Below, piece by piece: positions 28,437-35,569 of a stretch of DNA of 64,000 nt. The position numbers and the translations under genes were made by a program. Each line of letters begins with the position of its first letter. Position 1 is the stretch's first letter. This DNA is from Kribbella pratensis (GTDB lineage: Bacteria; Actinomycetota; Actinomycetes; Propionibacteriales; Kribbellaceae): the NCBI RefSeq assembly GCF_004366075.1, contig NZ_SODU01000002.1, positions 1,798,758 to 1,862,757 on the forward strand. Reading direction: 5' to 3'. The notes beneath the pieces are model-generated. The model was not told where the DNA came from and did no database searches. It saw only the letters and a list, made by a program, of their open reading frames with translations.

Positions 28437-29138
28437 ATGTCCCGCCGCCTCAGGGCGTGCCTCGCTGCCCCACGCCCGCGGGGCGAGCAGGGGCAGGTCC
28501 TGTCCTCCCTCGTCGCGGTGGCTGCCGTGGTGGCGATCGTGGCCGGACTGCTGGTGCTGTTCGGGACGCGAGAACACGACAGCAAGGCCGACGAGAAGCC
28601 GGCCGGCGTGAGTACGCCGAAGCCCACCTCCGGGCCGTCGACCGTCGGCGCCAGCGTGCCGCGACCGTCCACGAAGCCGACCACCGAGCCGACCGATGCA
28701 CCGACCAGTGCGCCGAGTAGCGAGCCGCCGTCGACCGCGCCGACCCAGCCGACCGAGACCACGCAGCCGACCGAGACCACGCAGCCGACCGAGACCGCGC
28801 AGCCGACCGAGACCACGCCGTCGACTCAGCCGACCCAGCCGGTGGTGACGATCCCGGCGGAGGAACGGCCGGCGATCGAGGTGTACAACAACACCGCGCG
28901 CAAGGGTCTCGCCGACACCGTCGCGAACCGCGCCCGGCAGGCCGGCTGGACCGTGTCCGGGTCGCCGGACAACTGGCACGGCAAGATCGCCGAGAGCACG
29001 GTCTACTACCCGCCGGGCATGCTCGACGCCGCCAACCAACTCGCCCACGACCTCGGCATCGGCCGGACCAAGGGCGCACTGGACAACATGAAGAAGGATC
29101 GCCTGACCGTGATCCTGACCTCGGACTACAGCGGATGA
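28437..29138 (+). CDS. Membrane-anchored LytR_C domain protein with Pro/Thr repeat linker
   Basis: 233 residues from ATG 28437. One transmembrane helix (about 22-44) is followed by a 90-residue Pro/Thr/Ser linker containing four 18-base repeats (QPTETT units). The LytR_C domain (about 140-230: IEVYNNTARKGLADTVANRARQAGWTV) is outside. Known: LytR_C domains are found at the C-terminus of LCP ligases and in stand-alone anchored forms; they probably bind wall polymers. The linker length would allow reach into the peptidoglycan. Coupled to DUF3263. Confidence 0.9.
   Translation: MSRRLRACLAAPRPRGEQGQVLSSLVAVAAVVAIVAGLLVLFGTREHDSKADEKPAGVSTPKPTSGPSTVGASVPRPSTKPTTEPTDAPTSAPSSEPPSTAPTQPTETTQPTETTQPTETAQPTETTPSTQPTQPVVTIPAEERPAIEVYNNTARKGLADTVANRARQAGWTVSGSPDNWHGKIAESTVYYPPGMLDAANQLAHDLGIGRTKGALDNMKKDRLTVILTSDYSG
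28746..28817 (+). repeat. Four 18-bp tandem repeats inside the LytR_C linker
   Basis: The unit CAGCCGACCGAGACCACG occurs four times in frame, with one A-to-G change in the third. It codes for QPTETT. Copy number is likely to vary between strains by slippage. Confidence 0.85.
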
Positions 29139-29214
29139 GCGAGCGGAGCGAGCGAACAATCAAGCACAGCGTGCTTCGTGTCTCATCCGCGCCCGGAGCG
29201 AAGCGAGGACGTGG
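29139..29214 (+). other. Short GC-rich spacer with repeats and a hairpin before otsB
   Basis: It contains GAGCGGAGCGAGCGAAC and the hairpin AAGCAC-AGC-GTGCTT (29162-29176), then GGAGCGAAGCGAGGAC next to the otsB start. Such GAGCGAGCG strings recur in intergenic DNA of related actinobacteria in my recollection. No separate gene is visible. Confidence 0.4.
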
Positions 29215-30048
29215 ATGAGCACCCCGGTCATCGAGACCGACTCGGGACGAGAGGGCTGGGAGGCCATCGTCTCGGACCCGGCGACCGCGGTGATCTCGTC
29301 CGACTTCGACGGCGTACTCTCGCCGCTCGTCGAGGATCCGGCGCGATCCCGGCCGGTCGAAGGCGCCCTGGATGCACTGGCCCGGCTCGCCCGGAGCGTG
29401 AACCAGGTCGCGATCGTCACCGGCCGGCCTGCACTGGTCGCCACCGAGCTGTCCGGTGTGAGCGGTTACCCGGGGCTGGGCAATCTCGTCGTACTCGGGC
29501 ACTACGGGCTGGAGCGCTGGGACGCGGCGACGGGCAAGGTGACGAGCGACCCGGTGCCGGAGGGCGTCGCGACGGCGCGGGACCGGTTGCCGGGGCTGCT
29601 GCGCGAGGTCGGCGTACCGGATGCGTTCGTGGAGGACAAGGACAGCTCGCTGGCTGTGCACACGCGTCGGCTGGAGGATCCGGTCCGGGCCCTTGAACTG
29701 CTGCGGGCGCCGTTGAGAGCGCTGGCTCAGGAGGCCGGGCTGAGGCTGGAGCCGGGCAACCTCGTGCTCGAACTACGGCCGCCCGGCATCGACAAGGGCA
29801 TCGCGCTCCGCCGCCTGATCGAATCCACCGGCGCGCGGTCGATCCTGTACGCCGGGGACGACCTGGGCGACCTTGCGGCGTACCGGGCGATCCAGGAGCA
29901 GCGGGACGCCGGACTACGCGGCGTACTGCTCGCTACGCGGTCCTCGAACGCGACCGAGCTGATCGAGGCCGCGGACATCGTCGTCGACGACCCGAGTGGT
30001 GTGGTGACCGTCCTCACGGCCCTTTCGGACGCGATCTCAGCCCGCTGA
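29215..30048 (+). CDS. otsB: Trehalose-6-phosphate phosphatase (HAD)
   Basis: 277 residues. HAD motif I is SSDFDGVLSP with the nucleophile Asp30 and acid Asp32 (Val replaces the usual Thr after DG). Motif II is VTGRP and motif IV is YAGDDLGDLAAY. The cap domain lies between. Known: converts trehalose-6-phosphate to trehalose; pairs with otsA on the other strand. The 3' end overlaps the convergent membrane-protein gene by 35 bp. Start ATG 29215 has GAGGAC upstream. Confidence 0.95.
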   Translation: MSTPVIETDSGREGWEAIVSDPATAVISSDFDGVLSPLVEDPARSRPVEGALDALARLARSVNQVAIVTGRPALVATELSGVSGYPGLGNLVVLGHYGLERWDAATGKVTSDPVPEGVATARDRLPGLLREVGVPDAFVEDKDSSLAVHTRRLEDPVRALELLRAPLRALAQEAGLRLEPGNLVLELRPPGIDKGIALRRLIESTGARSILYAGDDLGDLAAYRAIQEQRDAGLRGVLLATRSSNATELIEAADIVVDDPSGVVTVLTALSDAISAR

Positions 30049-30481
30049 ACGCCTGCGTCACGGTCTTGCCGATCGGCTGGACCGGGCGCTCGACGTACCC
30101 GCCCTCCTTCAGATCGGCGAGCCGTTCGAACGGGTTGCGCGACGCCGGGTCACCGGTGAGCAGGAACGAGACGACCACGCCCACGACGTACAGCGGGAGC
30201 ATCGGCAGGCCGATCAGCCAGAAGTACTGCCACGAATGCCGCTCCTCGTGCCGGAGGAGCGCCGGGTTGTCGAAGTACACCCGCTCGTGCTTGCTCAGCA
30301 CGACATTCCCGATCGTGAACGCCCCCGCGACCGGAAACCCGAGCTTGTACCCGTTCGCGAAGAACAACCCCCGAGGCCCCCGACTGAACGAAGCCCGCCC
30401 CAGAACCCCCACCACCGCCCCGGCAACCGTGGACAGATTCACAAAGTTCCCCACCAACTTCACCCACTGCCAGCCGGTCAT
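30014..30481 (-). CDS. Membrane protein with HEERHSWQ motif, unknown function
   Basis: 155 residues with hydrophobic segments at about 12-30 and 85-105 and a possible amphipathic middle. The striking feature is LLRHEERHSWQYFWL (about 75-90), a His-Glu-Glu-Arg-His arrangement that resembles but does not match the HExxH zinc motif (it is HEERH, which does fit HExxH). I do not recognise a named family. It could be an inactive relative of a membrane metallopeptidase. The gene is convergent with otsB and divergent from the AlkA-type gene. Confidence 0.65.
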   Translation of the reverse strand: MTGWQWVKLVGNFVNLSTVAGAVVGVLGRASFSRGPRGLFFANGYKLGFPVAGAFTIGNVVLSKHERVYFDNPALLRHEERHSWQYFWLIGLPMLPLYVVGVVVSFLLTGDPASRNPFERLADLKEGGYVERPVQPIGKTVTQAFSGLRSRPKGP

Positions 30482-30497
30482 GGCTCAGTATCGAGCC

Positions 30498-30528
30498 GAT
30501 GTCCTAATGTCTCAATTCTCAGGACATC
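30498..30528. promoter_or_regulatory. Inverted repeat in the divergent promoter of the AlkA-type gene
   Basis: GATGTCCT (30498-30505) and AGGACATC (30521-30528) are perfect eight-base arms around 15 bases. They lie in the 87-bp gap between two divergent genes. An operator is more likely than a terminator. No regulator gene is adjacent. Confidence 0.5.
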
Positions 30529-30568
30529 CGCTGATCTGGTTGTCGGCGGTGTGGGTCAGACTGGGGCG

Positions 30569-31513
30569 GTGAGTTCGGTGGTGCGGGTTTGGCGTCCTGG
30601 GCGGGTGGTGGATCCGCATTCGGTGATCGGGGGGTTGCGTAAGGGGCCTGGGGATCCGGCGTACGTGTTCGACGCGGCGCGGCGGACGGTGTGGCGGGCT
30701 ACGCGGACTCCGGACGGGGCGGTGTTGTTGCGGTTGACGCCGTACGCCGGGTTTGTCGAGGCGGAGGCTTGGGGGCCGGGGTCGGAGTGGGCGCTCGACG
30801 GCGTGCCGGAGTTGCTGGGGGAGCGCGACAGCTGGGACGGGTTCGAGCCGCTGCCGGAGCATCGGGCGCTGGTGGACGCGGCGCGGCGGTTCCCGGATGT
30901 GCGTGTGCCGCGGACTCGGGCGGTGTTCGAGGCGATGGCGGCGGCCGGGATCGAGCAGGTGGTGACCGGCCAGGAGGCGTTCCGGGCGTGGCGGCTGCTG
31001 CTGCGTGAGTACGGCGAGCCTGCGCCGGGCCCGACGCCTCCGGACGGACGGCAGATGATGGTGCCGCCGGCGCCCGAGGAGTGGCGGCAGATCCCGTCGT
31101 GGCAGTGGCTGCGGGCGGGTGTCGAGGGCCGACGATCGCGGGTTGTCATCACGGCGGCGACGCGGGCGAAGGCGCTGGAGCGGACGCTCGAGCTGAGCGA
31201 CGCCGGGGAGATCGAGCGGCGGCTGCGGTCACTGCCCGGGGTCGGGGTGTGGACGGCGGCCGAGGTACGGCAGCGGGCTCACGGGGACGCGGACGCGTTC
31301 TCGTTCGCGGACTATCACGTGTCGCGGAACGTGTCGTACGCGCTGATCGGCGAGGAACTCGACGACGACGGCTGCGCCGAGCTGATCGAGCCGTACCGCG
31401 GCCACCGCTTCCGCGTCCAGCGCCTCCTCGAGCTCGCCGGCATCGGCCACCCGCGCTACGGCCCCCGCAAGGCGCTCCCCACCCACACCCCAGGTGCCAC
31501 CCACCGCCTCTGA
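30569..31513 (+). CDS. AlkA-type DNA-3-methyladenine glycosylase (HhH-GPD)
   Basis: 314 residues from GTG 30569; GTG 30578 is possible. The N-terminal part is poorly conserved. The helix-hairpin-helix is LRSLPGVGVWTAAEVRQ (about 225-241) and the catalytic Asp follows in FADYHVSRNV. Known: such enzymes remove alkylated purines from DNA by flipping the base into an acidic pocket. Base excision repair here complements ung at the other end of the window. The gene stops before a 440-bp non-coding stretch. Confidence 0.88.
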   Translation: MSSVVRVWRPGRVVDPHSVIGGLRKGPGDPAYVFDAARRTVWRATRTPDGAVLLRLTPYAGFVEAEAWGPGSEWALDGVPELLGERDSWDGFEPLPEHRALVDAARRFPDVRVPRTRAVFEAMAAAGIEQVVTGQEAFRAWRLLLREYGEPAPGPTPPDGRQMMVPPAPEEWRQIPSWQWLRAGVEGRRSRVVITAATRAKALERTLELSDAGEIERRLRSLPGVGVWTAAEVRQRAHGDADAFSFADYHVSRNVSYALIGEELDDDGCAELIEPYRGHRFRVQRLLELAGIGHPRYGPRKALPTHTPGATHRL

Positions 31514-31949
31514 GCGAACCACCCACGACCCACCGACCGCCCGTGGGCGGGATTCGCTCGCGACCCGCCGCCTGTGGGCGGGATTCCCACGCGCGCCCCG
31601 CCGGATCCCGCCCGCGACCCGCCATCCGTGGGCGGACTTCTCCTGCGGCCGGTCGCAGGTGGGCGGACGCTCGCCACTCATCAACCCACCGTCCAGCGGT
31701 GAGACCACGCCTGGTGGGGCCGATCGGCGGCCGGTTGTGGGCCGTTGGTGAGTGGCGGGCGTCCGCTCATGGGCGAGGCGCGGACCTCCAGGCCATCACA
31801 ATGGGCGTCGGTGGCTCGCGGTCCCGCTCAGGAGCGGCCCGCAAGGCGGATTGTGATGGCCTGGAGGTCCGCGCCGCAGCTGAGATCGCGTGTCTCGGAT
31901 GGTGGGATCACAAGACACAATATGGACCCGATTGGGTAATCTCGGGGGA
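31514..31949 (+). other. Non-coding stretch with repeats before the riboswitch
   Basis: 436 bp without a convincing gene. GTGGGCGG occurs at 31543, 31574, 31628 and 31659 (spacing 31, 54, 31, that is two copies of an 85-bp unit). A perfect 26-bp inverted repeat follows at 31777-31875. The last part holds the promoter of the riboswitch transcript; TAATCT at 31937-31942 is a possible -10. Confidence 0.6.
31777..31875. repeat. Perfect 26-bp inverted repeat, 47-bp spacer
   Basis: The arm 31777-31802 (starting GGCGCGGACCTCC) is the exact reverse complement of 31850-31875. The spacer has its own small stem (CCGCTC-AG-GAGCGG). It may be a fold-back or MITE-like relic, or a very strong terminator isolating the riboswitch. 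No coding frame spans it. Confidence 0.85.
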
Positions 31950-32091
31950 GCTCATCCAGAGGGACTGAGGGAAACGGCCCGTTGAAGTCCCGGCAACCCT
32001 CCCCGTCGAGCCCCCGCCCGGGGCGTCTCGCGGTGGAACGGTGCCAAATCCGTCCCGCCGCCGAGATCCGGTGTTCGCGGGGAAGATGAGA
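31950..32091 (+). ncRNA. SAM-I (S-box) riboswitch
   Basis: The S-box core is present: GAGGGACTGAGG-like 5' part, ACGGCCCGTTGAAGTCCCGG, CAACC, then GGTGCCAAATCC (P3/P4 part). CTCATC at 31951-31956 pairs with GATGAG at 32085-32090 to close P1. The ribosome site GAGGGGAAC (32090-32098) directly follows P1 and ATG 32106 follows that. Known: S-box RNAs bind S-adenosylmethionine and switch off methionine and sulfur genes. No terminator is visible after P1, so control of translation through the ribosome site is likely. It drives the ThrC-fold and ThiS-like genes. Confidence 0.9.
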
Positions 32092-32105
32092 GGGGAACCT
32101 CACTC

Positions 32106-33368
32106 ATGAGCCTGACCGCCGCCACCCACACGATCCGTGAAGGTGCCTTCGGCAACGGTACGCACCTGAGCTGTCGCGCCTGTGGGGCGAAGTCGCCGCT
32201 CGGCCCGTTCTACGCCTGTATGGAGTGCTTCGGTCCGCTCGAGGTCGGATACGAGTACCCGACCATCACCCGTGAGCAGATCGAGGCCGGACCCAAGAAC
32301 ATCTGGCGGTACCAGCCGCTGCTGCCCGTCCCCGTGGACGTGGCCAGCTTCCCGAACACCGAGCCCGGCTACACCCGGCTCGTCGACGCGCAGAACCTGG
32401 CCCGCGAACTCGGGCTCAGGAAGCTCTGGGTGAAGGACGACTCCGGCAACCCGACCCACTCCTTCAAGGACCGGGTGGTTGCATCGGCGTTGAGCGCCAC
32501 CCGCGAGCTCGGCATGAAGGTCTTCGCCTGCCCCTCCACCGGCAACCTGGCCAACGCGGTCGCCGCGGCCGCGGCCCGGGCCGGCATCCGCTCGGTCGTG
32601 TTCATCCCGCACGACCTCGAGCGCCCGAAGGTGATCACCACGGCCGTGTACGGCGGGACGCTGGTCGCCGTCGAGGGCAACTACGACGACGTGAACAAGC
32701 TGGCCTCCGAGATCGCCGGTGAGGAGGAAGGCTGGGCGTTCGTGAACGTGAACGTCCGCCCGTACTACTCCGAAGGCTCCAAGACCCTCGCCTTCGAGAT
32801 CGCCGAGCAGCTCGGCTGGCGGATCCCGCAGCAGGTCGTGATCCCGGTCGCGTCCGGCTCGCAGCTGACCAAGATCGACAAGGGCTTCACCGAGCTCGGC
32901 AAGCTCGGCCTCGTCGACGCCACCGACTACAAGATCTACGGCGCGCAGGCGACCGGCTGCTCGCCCGTCGCGCAGGCGTTCCGCGACGGCCACGACGTGG
33001 TCAAGCCGGTGAAGCCGGACACGATCGCGAAGTCGCTGGCGATCGGCAACCCGGCCGACGGGCCCTATGTCCTGGACGTCGCCCGCCGTACCGGTGGCGC
33101 GATCGAGGACGTCAGCGACGACGAGGTCGTCGAGGGCATCCAGTTGCTGGCCCGGACCGAGGGCATCTTCGCCGAGACCGCGGGCGGAGTGACCGTCGCG
33201 ACGCTGAGGAAGCTGATCGCGACCGGGCAGCTCGACCCCGAGGCCGAGACCGTCATCATCAACTCCGGCGACGGGCTGAAGACGCTCGATGCCGTGGCCG
33301 ACCGGGTCGGCCCCAAGGTGACCATCCCCGCGTCGTACGACGCCTTCGTGAAGGCAGGCCTGCAGTGA
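32106..33368 (+). CDS. thrC: Threonine-synthase-family PLP enzyme, probable homocysteine synthase (MetM-like), SAM-riboswitch controlled
   Basis: 420 residues. A four-cysteine zinc-ribbon-like N-terminus (C23xxC26, C38xxC41) precedes the fold type II PLP domain: Lys121 in PTHSFKDRVV, the phosphate loop PSTGNLANA (about 143-151) and the C-terminal INSGDGLKT. This is the layout of threonine synthases acting on O-phosphohomoserine. However, the gene sits under a SAM riboswitch, overlaps a ThiS/MoaD sulfur carrier by 4 bp, and has no hom or thrB neighbour. Inferred: it replaces the phosphate of O-phosphohomoserine with carrier-bound sulfide to give homocysteine. I recall such a pair (MetM/MetO) reported in Streptomyces. 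Plain threonine synthase remains possible. Confidence 0.9.
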   Translation: MSLTAATHTIREGAFGNGTHLSCRACGAKSPLGPFYACMECFGPLEVGYEYPTITREQIEAGPKNIWRYQPLLPVPVDVASFPNTEPGYTRLVDAQNLARELGLRKLWVKDDSGNPTHSFKDRVVASALSATRELGMKVFACPSTGNLANAVAAAAARAGIRSVVFIPHDLERPKVITTAVYGGTLVAVEGNYDDVNKLASEIAGEEEGWAFVNVNVRPYYSEGSKTLAFEIAEQLGWRIPQQVVIPVASGSQLTKIDKGFTELGKLGLVDATDYKIYGAQATGCSPVAQAFRDGHDVVKPVKPDTIAKSLAIGNPADGPYVLDVARRTGGAIEDVSDDEVVEGIQLLARTEGIFAETAGGVTVATLRKLIATGQLDPEAETVIINSGDGLKTLDAVADRVGPKVTIPASYDAFVKAGLQ

Positions 33369-33640
33369 GTGTGAGCGTTCGCGTCCCGACCATCCTGCGG
33401 CCCTACACCCAGGGCGTGTCCGAGGTGTCCGCCGAGGGCGCGACCCTGACCGAGGTGCTCGACTCGCTCGACGCGTCGTACCCGGGGATCAAGGGCCGCG
33501 TACTGGACGACTCGGGCGAGCTGCGCCGGTTCGTGAACGTGTACGTCGACGACGACGACGTACGCTTCGCCGACGGCCTGCAGACCACGATCAAGGACGG
33601 CGGCCAGGTCTCCATCATCCCGGCGGTCGCGGGCGGCTGA
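33365..33640 (+). CDS. ThiS/MoaD-like sulfur carrier protein (MetO-like)
   Basis: 91 residues from GTG 33365, overlapping the enzyme upstream by 4 bp (GTGA). The beta-grasp pattern VSVRVPTILRPYTQG, VNVYVDDDDVR and the end VSIIPAVAGG, with the terminal Gly-Gly, are the marks of a protein whose C-terminus is adenylated by a MoeB/ThiF enzyme and then carries sulfide as a thiocarboxylate. Related to CysO, which feeds CysM in mycobacteria. Inferred partner: the ThrC-fold enzyme. The activating enzyme is not in the window. Confidence 0.9.
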   Translation: MSVSVRVPTILRPYTQGVSEVSAEGATLTEVLDSLDASYPGIKGRVLDDSGELRRFVNVYVDDDDVRFADGLQTTIKDGGQVSIIPAVAGG

Positions 33641-33653
33641 TTGAGCTGCTCTG

Positions 33654-34670
33654 ATGCGTGCGGTTGTCATCTCGGAGTACGGCGTACTTCCTGAGATTCG
33701 TGAGGTTGCGGAGCCTGCGGTTGCGGACGGCTCGGTTGTCCTGAAGGTTGAGGCGACCGGGCTGTGCCGTAGTGACTGGCATGGCTGGATGGGGCATGAC
33801 TCCGACATCGTGCTGCCGCATGTGCCGGGCCATGAGCTCGCCGGCACGATCGCCGCGGTCGGGGCGGGTGTGAGCGGGTGGGCGGTCGGGGATCGGGTCA
33901 CGACGCCATTCATCTGCGCGTGCGGTGCATGCGAGCAGTGCCTCGAGGGCAACCAGCAGGTGTGCCCCAACCAGCTGCAGCCTGGGTTCAACTACTGGGG
34001 TTCGTTCGCCGAGTACGTCGCTGTGCCGTACGCCGCTGTGAACCTGGTGCGACTGCCCGACGACATGGATTTCGCGACCGCCGCGGGTCTGGGGTGCCGC
34101 TTTGCCACGTCGTTCCGCGCCGTCCATCAGGTAGGACAGGTCGTCGCCGGTGAACGCGTGGCCGTCTTCGGATGCGGTGGCGTCGGCCTGTCAGCGGTCA
34201 TGATCGCGACGGCTCTCGGCGCCGAGGTCATCGCCATCGACACCAACCCCGAAGCGCTGCACTTAGCCCGCGAGTACGGCGCCGCACACACCATCCACGC
34301 GTCTGCAGACACCGTTGCGCAGATCCACGACCTGGGCGGTGCTCATGTCACCATCGACGCGCTCGGCTCCAACGACGTCGTCCAGCAAGCCCTGCAAGCT
34401 CTCCGCCCACGAGGCCGTCACGTCCAGATCGGCCTCCTGCCCCAAGGCGTGCAGCTGGACGTCGGCCGCCTGATCGGCCAGGAACTCACCTGGCTCGGCA
34501 GCCACGGCATGCCCGCCCACGCCTACCCCGAAATGCTCGCCCTAGTTGCCACCGGCAACCTCAACCCCCAGCACCTCATCACCCGCACCATCCCCCTCGA
34601 ACAAACCCCCGCCGCCCTGGCAGCCCTCACCAACGGCACCCCCGCCGGCGTCACGATCATCACTCCCTAG
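33654..34670 (+). CDS. Zinc-dependent alcohol dehydrogenase family protein
   Basis: 338 residues. Catalytic zinc ligands: Cys38 (GLCRSDWHG), His60-Glu61 (VPGHE) and a later Cys (GLGCRFATS). Structural zinc: the CACGACEQC...QVC cluster (about 87-104). NAD(P) binding: VAVFGCGGVGLSAV. Known: medium-chain dehydrogenases oxidise alcohols or reduce aldehydes. It follows the sulfur-carrier gene by 13 bp in the same direction and may be read through, though its role in sulfur metabolism is not obvious. Confidence 0.92.
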   Translation: MRAVVISEYGVLPEIREVAEPAVADGSVVLKVEATGLCRSDWHGWMGHDSDIVLPHVPGHELAGTIAAVGAGVSGWAVGDRVTTPFICACGACEQCLEGNQQVCPNQLQPGFNYWGSFAEYVAVPYAAVNLVRLPDDMDFATAAGLGCRFATSFRAVHQVGQVVAGERVAVFGCGGVGLSAVMIATALGAEVIAIDTNPEALHLAREYGAAHTIHASADTVAQIHDLGGAHVTIDALGSNDVVQQALQALRPRGRHVQIGLLPQGVQLDVGRLIGQELTWLGSHGMPAHAYPEMLALVATGNLNPQHLITRTIPLEQTPAALAALTNGTPAGVTIITP

Positions 34671-34732
34671 CCGGTCGCTCTGGACGTCGTCATCGCCCGG
34701 ATACGACGATCGGTTCCCCGGCCGAGGAGGCG

Positions 34733-35539
34733 ATGGACCTGATGTCTGCAGCGCGATCCGAGCTCACCCACCTCGCAGATGTCCGCTACGCTCGCCCGAA
34801 CGGCATCGACCTCTGCCTCGACGTACTAGGTCCGGCACCGCTGCCCACCACCCCGCTCCCGACCGTCGTACGAATCGACGGATGCCCGGGTTGGGGACCG
34901 GGTGATCGCTCGTCCGCCCTGCTGCCGTTCGCGAATCCCGCCCTCGTGCGAGCAGGCTTCCTGACCGTTGCCATCTCCGTCCGTCACAGCGGGCAGGCGA
35001 TCTTCCCCGCGCAACTGCACGACGTACAGGCCGCCCTGGACTGGCTGCGCCGCAACCCGCTCGGCCTCCCTATCGATCCTGATCGCATCGGCATCTGGGG
35101 ACAGTCCGCCGGGGGACACCTCGCAGCCCTCGCCGGCCTCGCGTCAGCTCGCCGTACGGCGGTGGCGAACGTCCACGCAGTAGTGACGGTCAGCGGTCCG
35201 AGCGATCTCCTCCGTCCCGGCGGCGCCCTGCGGATCGACCGCCCTTCGCCGGTCACCGCGTTGGTCGGCGGCGACGTGTCCACGCATCGCGAACAGTTGC
35301 GCGCGGCAAGTCCGATCGCGCACGTCAGCGCCGGCGCACCGCCCTTCCTGATCATCCACGGCACCGCGGACGAGACGGTTCCGTACGAGCAGGCCGAACG
35401 ACTTCATCACGCACTGCTCGCAGTCGGCGCGCAGTCGCGTCTCTTGGCGATCGACGGCGGGCGTCACGATCTCCGCGACGACTGGTATGCCGTGGCGGAC
35501 GAGGCCGCACGCTTCTTTGCGGAACATTTTCGGCAGTAG
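34733..35539 (+). CDS. Alpha/beta-hydrolase fold esterase (HSL/BD-FAE-like)
   Basis: 268 residues from ATG 34733, with GAGGAGG two bases upstream; the longer frame is a shadow of the dehydrogenase. The nucleophile elbow is IWGQSAGGHLAAL (about 122-134), the Asp is in IIHGTADETVPY and the His in GGRHDLRDDW. A PTVVRIDGCPGW oxyanion loop replaces the usual HGG. Known: this group hydrolyses short esters or N-formylkynurenine. A perfect inverted repeat overlaps the stop codon and probably ends transcription. Confidence 0.87.
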   Translation: MDLMSAARSELTHLADVRYARPNGIDLCLDVLGPAPLPTTPLPTVVRIDGCPGWGPGDRSSALLPFANPALVRAGFLTVAISVRHSGQAIFPAQLHDVQAALDWLRRNPLGLPIDPDRIGIWGQSAGGHLAALAGLASARRTAVANVHAVVTVSGPSDLLRPGGALRIDRPSPVTALVGGDVSTHREQLRAASPIAHVSAGAPPFLIIHGTADETVPYEQAERLHHALLAVGAQSRLLAIDGGRHDLRDDWYAVADEAARFFAEHFRQ

Positions 35540-35561
35540 GTGCAAACTTCTTTCCGCAAAG
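35515..35561. terminator. Inverted repeat between convergent hydrolase and regulator genes
   Basis: CTTTGCGGAA (35515-35524) and TTCCGCAAAG (35552-35561) are perfect ten-base arms with a 27-base loop spanning the hydrolase stop codon. Probably a bidirectional terminator, since the regulator on the other strand ends at 35570. Confidence 0.65.
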
Positions 35562-35569
35562 CCCGGCTG

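Noticed and set aside
28746-28817. Possible CRISPR or repeat array
   Set aside because: 18-bp units without spacers, in frame, coding a Pro/Thr linker; not a CRISPR array.
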